A stretch of 64,000 bases of DNA from Amycolatopsis orientalis DSM 43388 (GTDB taxonomy: Bacteria > Actinomycetota > Actinomycetes > Mycobacteriales > Pseudonocardiaceae): contig NZ_ASXG01000073.1 in the NCBI RefSeq assembly GCF_000411975.1, positions 50,356 to 114,355 on the forward strand. Direction: 5' to 3'. A program made the position numbers and the translations under genes. This document shows, piece after piece, positions 14,577-23,045 of this stretch; the first letter of the stretch is position 1, and the number at the start of each line of letters is the position of its first letter. A model generated the notes under the pieces. The model worked only from the letters and a program-made list of their open reading frames with translations. It had not been told where the DNA came from and did not search any database.

Positions 14577-14593
14577 GTTTCTGATTTCGAAAC
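14577..14593. promoter_or_regulatory. HxlR operator candidate 2
   Basis: GTTTCTGATTTCGAAAC shares both GTTTC and CGAAAC ends with the site at 14543-14559. Together they cover the likely promoters of the regulator and of the DUF1330 gene. Confidence 0.7.
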
Positions 14594-14676
14594 AGGCCGA
14601 TGGGGAAGCGCCGCCGTCGAGTTCGTCCCCGCCCGACCCGCGAGGCAGCTTCACTCGACCCGACACTGGAGGTGCC

Positions 14677-14970
14677 ATGCCCAAGGGCTACTGGGTCAGC
14701 GTCTACCGCCGGATTTCGGACCGGGAGAAACTGGCCGCCTACGACAAGCTCGCTCGCGTCGCCGTCCAGGCCGGGGGCGGGCGGGTCCTTGTCCGCAGCG
14801 GCCGGGTGGCGGCGCACGACGCCGGAATCGCCGAGCGCACCATCCTGATCGAGTTCGACAGCTTCGAGCAGGCCGTCGCGACGCGCGAGAGCGCGGCCTA
14901 TCAGGAAGCGCTGGCCGTCCTGTCCGACGCCGTCGAGCGCGACTTCCGCATCGTCGAGGGCGTCGACTGA
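14677..14970 (+). CDS. DUF1330 family protein
   Basis: This 97-residue ferredoxin-like alpha/beta barrel protein shows KGYWVSVYRRISD at the N-terminus and ILIEFDSFEQAVATRESAAYQ, the family core. DUF1330 proteins are dimeric and of unknown function. The ATG at 14677 is preceded by CTGGAGGTGCC. A PhzF-like gene begins three bases after its stop, so the two form an operon under the divergent HxlR regulator. Confidence 0.9.
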   Translation: MPKGYWVSVYRRISDREKLAAYDKLARVAVQAGGGRVLVRSGRVAAHDAGIAERTILIEFDSFEQAVATRESAAYQEALAVLSDAVERDFRIVEGVD

Positions 14971-14973
14971 CCG

Positions 14974-15843
14974 ATGTCCTGGCCGGAGGTAACAGTGGTC
15001 GACGCGTGCGTGCGGCGCGCCGGCGGGGGCGGCAGCCCCGCGGCGGTCACTGACGACGACCCGGCGGCGACAGATGCGGACCGGCGTGCGGTCGCCGCTG
15101 CGGCCGGTGCCTCGCACGCGGCGTTTCTCGGGTCGGGGCGGACACCGGACGGTGGCCTGCCGGTCCGGTTCTTCACCGCCGCGGCGGAACTCTCCGGCTG
15201 CGGCCACGGCACGGTTGCCGCTCAGGCTGTCCGGTTGACGCGCAGCGGGCTGAACGAGCTGAACGACCGCCAACATACCGGCGGGCGCACGTTCGACACG
15301 GTCGCGATCCGCCGTCCCGCCGGCATCGAGGTGTGGTTCGACCAGGGCTTGGTCGCGCTGCGGCACCCGCAACCGGACGAGCGCGCCGCGATCGTCGCCG
15401 CGCTCGGGTTCACCGCGGACGATCCGCATCCGACCGACACGGCCCGGATCGCCACACCCGTTGCGCCACGCATGCTGGTGCCGGTGCGCGACCGGTTCGC
15501 GCTGCGCCGAGTCCGCCCGCATTTCGGCAGGCTGGCCGCGGCGTGCCAGCAATACGGGCTGCTCGGCTGTTTCGTGTACGTGCCGCCCGTGGGCGACCGG
15601 CCGGGCGCGGCGCGGATGTTCGCGCCGGCGATCGGTGTCGACGAGGACGTCGCCAACGCCAACAGCACCGGCTGCCTGGCCGCGCACCTGCTCGACACCG
15701 CAGGAGCGGAGACGGTCGCGATCGAGGTGGAGCAGGGCGACAGCCTCGGCCGACCGGCCAGCGTGCTCGCGTCGGCTCGTCGCGGCCCGGCGGGCATCAC
15801 GACCCGGGTCGGTGGGCTGGCCGTGGTCCGCGACAGCTCCTGA
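14974..15843 (+). CDS. PhzF-like isomerase/epimerase
   Basis: This 289-residue protein has the PhzF/diaminopimelate-epimerase fold: two repeated alpha/beta halves, with VRFFTAAAELSGCGHGTVAA in the first and a NANSTGCLAAHLL segment in the second matching the paired substrate loops. Family members isomerise small aromatic or amino acids, as in phenazine synthesis, but no phenazine genes are near, so the substrate is unknown. It is co-transcribed with DUF1330 and probably repressed by the divergent HxlR protein. Confidence 0.8.
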   Translation: MSWPEVTVVDACVRRAGGGGSPAAVTDDDPAATDADRRAVAAAAGASHAAFLGSGRTPDGGLPVRFFTAAAELSGCGHGTVAAQAVRLTRSGLNELNDRQHTGGRTFDTVAIRRPAGIEVWFDQGLVALRHPQPDERAAIVAALGFTADDPHPTDTARIATPVAPRMLVPVRDRFALRRVRPHFGRLAAACQQYGLLGCFVYVPPVGDRPGAARMFAPAIGVDEDVANANSTGCLAAHLLDTAGAETVAIEVEQGDSLGRPASVLASARRGPAGITTRVGGLAVVRDSS

Positions 15844-15931
15844 GGCGACAGCCGGAACACCTGCGGCGCAGAGGATCCACCCGGGAACCAGCGGCTCGCC
15901 CCGGATTCCGGGTGGCGCGACCCCGAATTTC

Positions 15932-17053
15932 CTACGTCCCGGCGACGAACTCGGCGATCAGGCCGTTCGGCGCGCCGGGGCCGAACATCTGCTGTTGCAG
16001 GTGCGCGCCCTCGGCGGCGATCTCCGCGCTGCGCGGGAACATCGCCTTTTCGTACTCGGCAAGCGCGGCCTCCGGGTCGTCGGGATGCTCGGCCAGCGCG
16101 CGTCCGAGTTCGGCGCCGTCGAGCATGGCCAGGTTCGCGCCTTCCCCGTTCGGCGGGGCAAGGTGCGCGGCGTCGCCGATCAGGGTCACGCCCGGCACTC
16201 GCTCCCACTGGTGCTCGACCGGCAGGCCGTAGTGCGGCCGGAGGACCGGCGCGGTGTCGGTCTCGGTGATCAGCGCGGTCAACGCGGGCGACCAGCCCTC
16301 GTACTCGGCGGCGATCCGGGCGGTCGCGGCGGCTGGGTCGGCGAAATCGATGCCCTCGAACCACTCCAGCGACCGGGCGAGCCCGACGTAGGCGTGCAGG
16401 GTTCCGTTCCGCTCGCGGTGTGCCGTGATGCCGTGGCCCGGCTCGAGGGCCAGCAGCATTCCGCCGCCGACCGCATCGGCCGTGGCGGGGAAGCGGCGGT
16501 CGGAGTCGTGGAGGAAGGTCTCGATCGACGCCGTGCCGGTGTATTCCGGCTTCGCCGCCGACAGCAGCGGCCGGACCTTCGACCACGCGCCGTCCGCGCC
16601 GACCAGCAGGTCGGTGGCGATCGCGGTCCCGTCGGCGAAGGCGACCTCGTAGCCCTGAGCCAAGGCGCGCACGCCGCTGACTTTGTGTCCCCAGTGGACA
16701 GTGCCCTCCGGCAGCGAGTCGATCAGCAACTGCCGCAGCTCGCCGCGGTGGACTTCGGGACGGCCGCCGGTGCCGTCGTCGGGCTGTTCGAACAGCACGG
16801 TTCCGTCCCGGGCCAGCAGTCTCAGTTCTTGTCTCCCTTCCAGGATCAGCTCTCGGAATTCGGCGGTCAGCGCGGCGGCCTCGACGGCGAGCTGACCGTT
16901 GTAGTCGTGGATGTCGAGCAGACCGCCCTGGGCGCGCGACGTCGGGGACGGCTCGGCCTCGTAGACGGCGGCGGGGATTCCGTGGACGTGCAGGACCCGA
17001 GCGAGGGTGAGGCCGCCGAGCCCGGCGCCGACGATCGTGACAGAGGTGTTCAT
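15932..17053 (-). CDS. TetX-like FAD-dependent monooxygenase
   Basis: This 373-residue flavoprotein hydroxylase has the N-terminal GAGLGGLTLARVLHVHG dinucleotide fold, the central DLLVGADGAWSKVRPLL (DG motif) and LIGDAAHLAPPNGEGAN (GD motif). Family members include tetracycline and other drug hydroxylases. The ATG at 17053 is preceded by AAAGGAGTCTTGCC; an in-frame upstream start is less likely. It is divergent from a TetR gene with a palindrome between them. A paralogous pair lies at 19788-21694. Confidence 0.9.
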   Translation of the reverse strand: MNTSVTIVGAGLGGLTLARVLHVHGIPAAVYEAEPSPTSRAQGGLLDIHDYNGQLAVEAAALTAEFRELILEGRQELRLLARDGTVLFEQPDDGTGGRPEVHRGELRQLLIDSLPEGTVHWGHKVSGVRALAQGYEVAFADGTAIATDLLVGADGAWSKVRPLLSAAKPEYTGTASIETFLHDSDRRFPATADAVGGGMLLALEPGHGITAHRERNGTLHAYVGLARSLEWFEGIDFADPAAATARIAAEYEGWSPALTALITETDTAPVLRPHYGLPVEHQWERVPGVTLIGDAAHLAPPNGEGANLAMLDGAELGRALAEHPDDPEAALAEYEKAMFPRSAEIAAEGAHLQQQMFGPGAPNGLIAEFVAGT

Positions 17054-17091
17054 GGCAAGACTCCTTTCGCGGGATGATGTCTGGTACGCCA

Positions 17092-17119
17092 TTCCATATT
17101 GGAACGGCGCTCCAGATAT
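17092..17119. promoter_or_regulatory. TetR operator candidate, first TetX module
   Basis: TTCCATATTGGAA (17092-17104) is a perfect inverted repeat. Its right half overlaps a wider imperfect palindrome, ATATTGGA paired with TCCAGATAT, typical in form of TetR operators. It lies between the two divergent starts. Confidence 0.65.
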
Positions 17120-17133
17120 GTCAAGATAGGAGC

Positions 17134-17829
17134 ATGGCTACGGGGACGCGCCGGGGACAGCGGCGCACGGAGGCGCTCTCTCGCGAGCGCATCGTCGAGG
17201 CGGCGGTGGAACTGCTGGACGCGGCCGGCGAGAGCGGGCTGACGTTCCGGGTGCTGACCGAGCGGCTCGCGACCGGTCCCGGGGCGATCTACTGGCACGT
17301 CGCGAACAAGAGCGAGCTGCTGGTCGCCGCGACCGACGCGGTGGTGGCGGACGCGCTGGCCGCGGAGCCGGCCGGCTCGCCGCGGGAGGAGGTGCACGCG
17401 GTCGCGCTCGGGCTGTTCTCCGCGATCGACGCGCATCCGTGGCTCGCCGCGCAGCTGCTGCTCCAGCTGTCCCGCAGCCCCGGCGGGCCGGTGACGCCGC
17501 GGATCATGGAAAGCCTCGGCCGCCGGGTCCGCGCGCTGGGCGTGCCCGAGGAGCACTGGTTCACCGCGACCTCGGTGCTGATGCACTACGTCCTGGGCGC
17601 GGCCGGGCAGAACGCGGCGAACGGCCAGGTCGCCCAGCCGGCCGCGGACCGGGCCGAATTCCTCGCCGCCACGGCGCGCGTGTGGGAGGACCTCGATCCG
17701 GAGGAGTACGAGACGACCCGGTTGATGGCGAGCCAGATGCGCGAGCACGACGATCGCGAGCAGTTCCTGGCCGGGATCGACCTCGTGCTCGCCGGGGTCG
17801 CCGCGCGGTATCCGGGCGGGCGCGCATGA
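17134..17829 (+). CDS. TetR family regulator (TetR_C_1 type)
   Basis: This 231-residue protein has its HTH at about residues 14-60 (RIVEAAVELLDAAG, then GAIYWHVANKSELL) followed by a large helical ligand domain. The ATG at 17134 has an AGGAGC ribosome-binding site. It probably controls the divergent TetX-like gene through the palindrome at 17092-17119. Unusually, its stop overlaps the start of a tyrosine recombinase gene by four bases. Confidence 0.9.
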   Translation: MATGTRRGQRRTEALSRERIVEAAVELLDAAGESGLTFRVLTERLATGPGAIYWHVANKSELLVAATDAVVADALAAEPAGSPREEVHAVALGLFSAIDAHPWLAAQLLLQLSRSPGGPVTPRIMESLGRRVRALGVPEEHWFTATSVLMHYVLGAAGQNAANGQVAQPAADRAEFLAATARVWEDLDPEEYETTRLMASQMREHDDREQFLAGIDLVLAGVAARYPGGRA

Positions 17830-18989
17830 CCCTCGCGCTCGCCGAGTCCGGGGGAGCGGGCAAGGACGCGCGGGAGCGGTTCGGGGAATTCCTGCGCGTC
17901 TACGCGTCGCTCAACACGCGCATCGCGTACGCGACCGATCTCGGCATCCCGCTCGAGTGGGTGCCTGGCTATCAGCCGCCCGACCCGAACCGTCGTCGCG
18001 GCCGCGCGCGGCGAACCGATCCGGACGCGCTCGCGTGGCTGCCGTGGTGCCTGCGCAACGGGTTCACGTCGTTCGCCGACGTCCGGGTGGAGCACGTCGA
18101 ACAGTGGCTGGACGAGCTGGCACGGGCTGGATACCGCGACGCGACCCGCGGCCGGATGCTGTCGGCGGTGTCCGCGTTCTACCGCAAGTACCTGCTGCGG
18201 GAAGGCCTGGCCGGCCACAATCCCGCGGCACTCGTGGACCGGCGCGCGCAGCATCTCAACCGGCCGTCCGGAGTCCCGTCGCAGACCTCGCGCTGGTCGT
18301 TCGACGCGTGCCGGGCGTTGCTGCTCGCGGCGTGGCTGCTGGTCGGCCACAGCCGGAACGGGCTGCGCGACCGGGCGATGGTCGAGATCCTGATCGGCAC
18401 CGGGGTGCGGGCGGAGGAACTCGTCGGCGTCGAGCTGAGCGACTACCGGCGGCCGACCGCGCGCGGCTTCGGCGTGCTTCGCGTGCACGGCAAGGGTTCC
18501 AAGGACCGGGAGGTCGCGCTGGCCGCACCGGTGGCGGACGCGCTCGACGCTTATCTGGCCCAGCGCGTCATGCCGCGGGTCCCGGCGGTGCGCGGGCAGG
18601 TCGGCGCGAACCGGGCGGAGCCGTTGTTCGTCACGAGCACCGGCGCGCGCGTGCATGTTTCGCACGTGACGGCGTTGCTGCGCCGGTTGTGCGCGACGTT
18701 CTGCCAGCCGCCCAAGACCGCGCGGCTGCGGGAAGTGCTCGAGACTCCTGAGGCCAGGTTCGTCGCGACGCACCTGGAGCCGTTGTGCGACACCATTCAC
18801 CCGCATTCGGCGCGCCACTCCTACGCGACGCACGCGATCGAGCGAGGGGTCCCGCCGCGCCAGGTCCAGCGCGACCTCGGGCACTCCGCGTTGTCGACCA
18901 CCGAGGGGTACCTCCACGACGAGAACGCCGTCCGGGATTCGGCGGCGCACGAGCTGGCTCCGGCGTTGCACCGAGGCTGGCTCGGCTGA
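17826..18989 (+). CDS. tyrosine recombinase
   Basis: This 387-residue integrase has an N-terminal SAM-like core-binding domain (about 60-150: FADVRVEHVEQWLDELARAG) and a C-terminal catalytic domain with Arg in GTGVRAEELVG, Lys in HGKGSKDREV, the HPHSARHSYATH box and LGHSALSTTEGYLH with the nucleophile Tyr. All catalytic residues are present. It is coupled to the upstream TetR gene by an ATGA overlap, an odd arrangement that may make recombinase expression follow drug-type induction. No excisionase or clear attachment site is visible next to it. Confidence 0.9.
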   Translation: MTLALAESGGAGKDARERFGEFLRVYASLNTRIAYATDLGIPLEWVPGYQPPDPNRRRGRARRTDPDALAWLPWCLRNGFTSFADVRVEHVEQWLDELARAGYRDATRGRMLSAVSAFYRKYLLREGLAGHNPAALVDRRAQHLNRPSGVPSQTSRWSFDACRALLLAAWLLVGHSRNGLRDRAMVEILIGTGVRAEELVGVELSDYRRPTARGFGVLRVHGKGSKDREVALAAPVADALDAYLAQRVMPRVPAVRGQVGANRAEPLFVTSTGARVHVSHVTALLRRLCATFCQPPKTARLREVLETPEARFVATHLEPLCDTIHPHSARHSYATHAIERGVPPRQVQRDLGHSALSTTEGYLHDENAVRDSAAHELAPALHRGWLG

Positions 18990-19016
18990 GCGCGCCGCGT
19001 CCTGCCGCGGCAGCGG

Positions 19017-19760
19017 TCAGGCCTCGATGAACGGTTCGGTGCACAACGTGCAGGTGATCGGCCCGAGCTCCAGGATCGACCGGGCCGCGCGGATCCGGCG
19101 CGGGGGTTCGCAGCGGCAGATCGCCGCGACGTAGTTCGGTCCGCCGCGGTGCGCGCCGCGGCCGTCGACCGGGGCGATCACCACCGGCGGGGCGAGCGGT
19201 TCGGCGACCTCGTCCGGCGTTTCCGGATCATCAGGCGGGGCCGCGATCGCGCGTCGCGCGACTTCCTGCTCGGTGTGCCGCCACACGGTCAGCGCCGCTT
19301 CGAGCCGGGTGAGTTCTCTTTCGTACGCCTCGATGGTCGCGGGGAGCGCGGTGGTCGAGGACCAGCCGATCCGGTCCGCCTGTTCGGCGCGCAGGCCGAG
19401 TTCGGCGGCGAGCGCGGCGAAGCGCTTGTTGTGGTAGCGGCCGTCGCTGACGTCGACGATGTCGCGGGTGGCGGCGAGCCCGTGCGCGGCCTCGTGCAGC
19501 GTGGTGGAGAGGATCTCGGCCGCGCTGCGCCGCAGGCCTTCCGCCCCGAGGAAGAACTCGGCGCGCGGTTCGACGCCTTCGCCGACGTGCCAGCGGGACC
19601 GCGCGAAGTGGCCGTGGATCTCGGTGGTGGTGCCCATCGTTCCCGACGCCAGGACCAGGATCGCTTCGGGAACGTCCGCGTGCCGCCGCCGGATTTCGGC
19701 CCAGAGCTGCTCCATGGCGTGCATGACCCGGGTCGTCGGGCCCAGCGCGGCGGTGTCCAT
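19017..19760 (-). CDS. SprT-like zinc metalloprotease domain protein
   Basis: This 247-residue protein has the HExxH motif as TTLHEAAHGLA (about residues 86-96), followed by a third ligand region (YHNKRFAALAAELG), the SprT-like arrangement. The C-terminal part has CRCEPPRRIR and CTLCTEPF, a zinc-ribbon-like pair. SprT/Spartan proteins cut protein from DNA. Such genes are frequent on actinomycete mobile elements, and this one sits next to a tyrosine recombinase. The start is ATG 19760. Confidence 0.8.
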   Translation of the reverse strand: MDTAALGPTTRVMHAMEQLWAEIRRRHADVPEAILVLASGTMGTTTEIHGHFARSRWHVGEGVEPRAEFFLGAEGLRRSAAEILSTTLHEAAHGLAATRDIVDVSDGRYHNKRFAALAAELGLRAEQADRIGWSSTTALPATIEAYERELTRLEAALTVWRHTEQEVARRAIAAPPDDPETPDEVAEPLAPPVVIAPVDGRGAHRGGPNYVAAICRCEPPRRIRAARSILELGPITCTLCTEPFIEA

Positions 19761-19787
19761 GCGCCCATCTTGCCGCTTAAGCGGTAA

Positions 19788-20474
19788 CTAGCCCACGGAG
19801 AGTCCGGCGAGCACTCGTTCGAGGCCGGCGGCGAAGACGGCGTCTCCGTCGGGGTGGACAGCGTCGCGCGAGGTGCGGAGAAGAGTGGGGTAGCGGCCGG
19901 TGTCGAACATCCGCTTCAGGTACGGTCCGGCGGCGCGCTGCCATCCTTCCTCGTCGAGTCCGGTGTCGCTGATCAACCGGCGCTCGCGGATTTCGCTGCG
20001 CACGGCGCCGATCACGTAGGAGTGCACGGTGAACACGGTGATCATGGCGTCCTCGATCGGACCAGGACCGGCCGCGGCGGCGAGCGACGCTTCCAGGTAG
20101 GCGAGCGCGTTCGGGCCGAGGCCAGGCCGTCCGCCGATCAGGTCTGCGAACCATTCGTGCCGCTGGACCGCGGCTCGGCAGCCGTGGGCGAGCGCGCGGA
20201 GGGCGGCGACGCCTTCGGTGTCCGGGTCCGGCAGCGGGATCTCGCCGTAGACAGCGTCGGTCATCAGGTCGAGCAGTTCTTCTTTGGTGTCGAGGTAGCC
20301 GTACAGCCGCATCGGCCCGGCTCCGAGCGCGGCCGCGACTTTGCGCAGCGACACCGCGTCGAGACCGCCTTCGTCGGCGAGCGCGCAGGCGGTCTCGACG
20401 ATGCGGGCGCGGCTCAGCGGCGCCGGCGTCGCGCGCGCCGGCGGTTCGGGCCGTTCCCACACCAGTTCGTCCAT
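19788..20474 (-). CDS. TetR family regulator (TetR_C_1 type)
   Basis: This 228-residue protein has an HTH at about residues 20-70 (RIVETACALADEG, then PMRLYGYLDTKEELL) and the TetR_C_1 ligand domain with VHSYVIGAV. It is divergent from the second TetX-like gene, with a 33-base palindrome between them. It is paralogous in layout, though not closely in sequence, to the TetR at 17134. Confidence 0.9.
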   Translation of the reverse strand: MDELVWERPEPPARATPAPLSRARIVETACALADEGGLDAVSLRKVAAALGAGPMRLYGYLDTKEELLDLMTDAVYGEIPLPDPDTEGVAALRALAHGCRAAVQRHEWFADLIGGRPGLGPNALAYLEASLAAAAGPGPIEDAMITVFTVHSYVIGAVRSEIRERRLISDTGLDEEGWQRAAGPYLKRMFDTGRYPTLLRTSRDAVHPDGDAVFAAGLERVLAGLSVG

Positions 20475-20511
20475 GCTCGCTCCTTTTCGGGTGACACTAC
20501 CGGGACCAGTT

Positions 20512-20544
20512 CGATACGGTGTATTTCGTCAATACAGTGTATCG
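20512..20544. promoter_or_regulatory. TetR operator, second TetX module
   Basis: CGATACGGTGTATT (20512-20525) and AATACAGTGTATCG (20531-20544) are inverted at 12 of 14 positions around 5 bases. The right arm ends 13 bases before the ATG of the monooxygenase gene, so binding would block its expression. Confidence 0.8.
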
Positions 20545-20557
20545 AGGGGATGTCATC

Positions 20558-21694
20558 ATGCGAATCGTCATCGCCGGGGGCGGGCTCGGCGGCCTCATCT
20601 GCGCGCGGGTGCTGAAGGCGCACGGCATCGACGCCGTGGTCTGCGAACGCGACGCCGGCCGCGAAGCACGAGTCCAAGGCGGAACGCTGGACCTGACGGT
20701 CGACGACGGCCAGTGGGCGCTGCGCGAGGCCGGCCTGGAGGCCGGTTACCGCGAGATCGCCCGGCCGGAGGGCCAGGACATGGTCCTCTACGACTCCGCG
20801 GGAACCCTGCTGCGGCAGGAAATCACTCCGGACGAGGGACCGCTCCGCTGGAGCCGTCCGGAGGCGGACCGGCCGGCGCTGCGGAAACTGCTGCTCGACG
20901 CGCTTCCGGAGGAGACCGTCCACTGGGGACACGCCGTGACGCGCGCGGAGCCGCTCGGCGACGGACGGCACCGGGTGCACTTGTCCGGCGGCGAAACCTT
21001 GGACTGCGATTTCCTGATCGGCGCGGACGGCGGACGGTCGAGGATCCGCCCGCTGCTCACCGACGCGGAGCCGGCCTATTGCGGCGTGCACGGGGTGGGC
21101 CTGGTCATCCACGACGCGGACCGGGCGCACCCGGCGGAGTCGGCGCTCGTCGGGCGCGGCAGTTTCTCCGCGATCGGGGATCATCGGACGCTTTCCGCGC
21201 AGCGCAACGGGGACGGCACGATCCGCGTCCACCTGGCGTTGCGCTGCGCCGAGGACTGGCCGGAGACATCGGGGATCCCGTTCGACGACCCGGATCGCGC
21301 CCGTGCCGCGTTGAAGGAGCTGTTCGCCGGGTGGCCAGCGGAGTTCCTGGGGCTGCTGGACGCCGCGTCCGGGCCGGTGGAGGTGTATCCGTTGACCGCG
21401 TTGCCGATCGGCTTGCGGTGGGACCACACGCCGGGCGTGACGCTGATCGGGGACGCGGCGCACCTGATGTCGCCGTTCGCCGGGCAGGGCGCGAACCTCG
21501 CGATGCGCGACGGCGCGGAACTGGCCCTGGTCCTCGCCGAGGGCGGGGACGTGCGGAAGTTCGAGCAGGCGATGTTCGAACGCGCCGAACCCTCGGCACA
21601 GATGTCGGCGGACAACCTCGAGCTGTTCCTGTCCGACGGCGCGGCGGAGAAGGTGCGGCGCTTGTTCGCGCAGATGTCCGGGGAGGAGGACTGA
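20558..21694 (+). CDS. TetX-like FAD-dependent monooxygenase
   Basis: This 378-residue protein has GGGLGGLICARVLKAHG, DFLIGADGGRSRIRPLL and LIGDAAHLMSPFAGQGAN, the three flavin-hydroxylase motifs. LMSPFAGQGAN is closer to TetX than the equivalent of the first copy at 15932. The ATG at 20558 follows a GAGGGG site; an in-frame ATG at 20519 would lie inside the operator. It probably oxidises a xenobiotic or polyketide and is induced through the divergent TetR. Confidence 0.9.
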   Translation: MRIVIAGGGLGGLICARVLKAHGIDAVVCERDAGREARVQGGTLDLTVDDGQWALREAGLEAGYREIARPEGQDMVLYDSAGTLLRQEITPDEGPLRWSRPEADRPALRKLLLDALPEETVHWGHAVTRAEPLGDGRHRVHLSGGETLDCDFLIGADGGRSRIRPLLTDAEPAYCGVHGVGLVIHDADRAHPAESALVGRGSFSAIGDHRTLSAQRNGDGTIRVHLALRCAEDWPETSGIPFDDPDRARAALKELFAGWPAEFLGLLDAASGPVEVYPLTALPIGLRWDHTPGVTLIGDAAHLMSPFAGQGANLAMRDGAELALVLAEGGDVRKFEQAMFERAEPSAQMSADNLELFLSDGAAEKVRRLFAQMSGEED

Positions 21695-21967
21695 CCTGGC
21701 TTTGGTCAGGTGGTTCCGCCATCCGCGGTTGGCGGGTGGCGCCGAGCGTTCGGGCGGTGAGTTCCGGCAGCCGCCTTCGTGGGTTTGCGGTCGGCGGCTG
21801 CGCGGTTAGCCGCTGGGTGCGGTTGTGGGGTCGGTCGTTCGGTTGTTGAGTTTCCACGGGGTGTGCCGCCTGCGACGGCTGGCCGTGCAGTCGTCGCAGG
21901 CGTTGGCGGCGGAGAGCGCTCGTGAGGTGAGTTGCTAGGTCTGCGGGGTTGGCGGGAGTCCGCGTCG

Positions 21968-22903
21968 TCAGGCGGGTTGGCGCAGCCGGTAGTGCTGCGG
22001 ACTGCGCCCGTACTCCCGTTTGAACGCCGCGCTCAGCGTGAACGGGCTGCGGTAGCCGACTTGCCGGGCGATGGCGGTGAGGGTCGCGTCGGGGTGCCGG
22101 CGCAGGAGGTCGGCGGCGAGGGCGAGCCGCCAGGCGGCGAGGTAGGTCATCGGCGGCTCGCCGACCGCGTCGGTGAACCGTCTCGCGAGCGCGGCGCGGG
22201 AAACGCCGGTCGCGCTCGCGAGGCTGGCGACAGTCCACGGGTGTTCGGGCTGGTTCTGCAGCAGCCGCAGAGCGTGGCCGGCCACCGGGTCGCGGTGCGC
22301 GCGGTACCAGGCGGGGGCGGCCGGGCGGTCGAGCCATTCCCGCAGGACGCGGACGAGCAGGAGGTCCAGCACCCGGTCCAGGACTGCTTCCTGCCCGGGA
22401 ACGTCGCGGTCGATCTCGTCGGCGAGCATCGCGACCAGCGGGTCCGGCGCGGTCCCGGCGCGCGCGGTGACGACGCTCGGCACCGCGGCCAGCAGCCGCC
22501 GCGAGACCTCGCCGACCGTCGGGTACGTGCCGGTGAGCAGGATCGTCGGCCCGTCGGCGTCCGCGCCCCAGGTGCGGACGCCGAACTCGGTCAGGTCGGT
22601 GAGATGACCGCCGTCCGGCGCGACGCATTCCTGTCCCGGGCGGATCACCGCTTGCGGCGGCGTCGCGGGATCGCCGGCGACGAGGTACGGCTCGGGTCCC
22701 CGGACCACCGCGACGTCTCCTGCGTCCAGGCGGACGGCGTCGGCGTGGTCGGGCACGAGCCAGGCGTCGCCGCGAACCACGGCGAGCACGGTCAGCGGCG
22801 CTTCGTCCTCGATCCGCAACGACCACGGCGGGCGCAGCACGGACCGGAGCAGGAACGCGCCGTGCGCGCGGGGTCCTTCGAGCAACGCGGTGAGCGGGTC
22901 CAC
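21968..22903 (-). CDS. AraC family transcriptional regulator with cupin domain
   Basis: This 311-residue protein has an N-terminal cupin (about residues 1-110: VVRGDAWLVPDHADAVRLDAGDVAVV) and a C-terminal double HTH (about 215-305: TVASLASATGVSRAALARRF and YRSPFTLSAAFKREYGRSP). The next gene on the same strand, an alpha/beta hydrolase, ends 142 bases upstream of its start and is a likely target or partner. Confidence 0.9.
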   Translation of the reverse strand: MDPLTALLEGPRAHGAFLLRSVLRPPWSLRIEDEAPLTVLAVVRGDAWLVPDHADAVRLDAGDVAVVRGPEPYLVAGDPATPPQAVIRPGQECVAPDGGHLTDLTEFGVRTWGADADGPTILLTGTYPTVGEVSRRLLAAVPSVVTARAGTAPDPLVAMLADEIDRDVPGQEAVLDRVLDLLLVRVLREWLDRPAAPAWYRAHRDPVAGHALRLLQNQPEHPWTVASLASATGVSRAALARRFTDAVGEPPMTYLAAWRLALAADLLRRHPDATLTAIARQVGYRSPFTLSAAFKREYGRSPQHYRLRQPA

Positions 22904-23045
22904 CCGGCCGAGACTAGCGCTGCGGCAACGGAAAGCGCGGACGCACCCTTGCCCATTCGCCGCGCAGCCGTCCGGGTATCGGCCCCCGCGTCGCCGTTAA
23001 CCGCAACGGAAATCCGGTGCCCCGCGCCGCGGGTACCGGCAAGAG

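Noticed and set aside
14974..15843. Phenazine biosynthesis cluster
   Set aside because: Only a PhzF-like protein is present; no phzA/B/D/E/G genes are near, and PhzF homologues are widespread.
17826..18989. A prophage or ICE anchored on the first tyrosine recombinase
   Set aside because: No excisionase, relaxase, capsid, terminase or flanking attachment repeat was found; neighbours are ordinary metabolic and regulatory genes.
22925..23012. Two GCAACGGAAA direct repeats between the AraC and hydrolase genes
   Set aside because: Suggestive of AraC half-sites, but 78 bases apart and short, so not separable from chance here.
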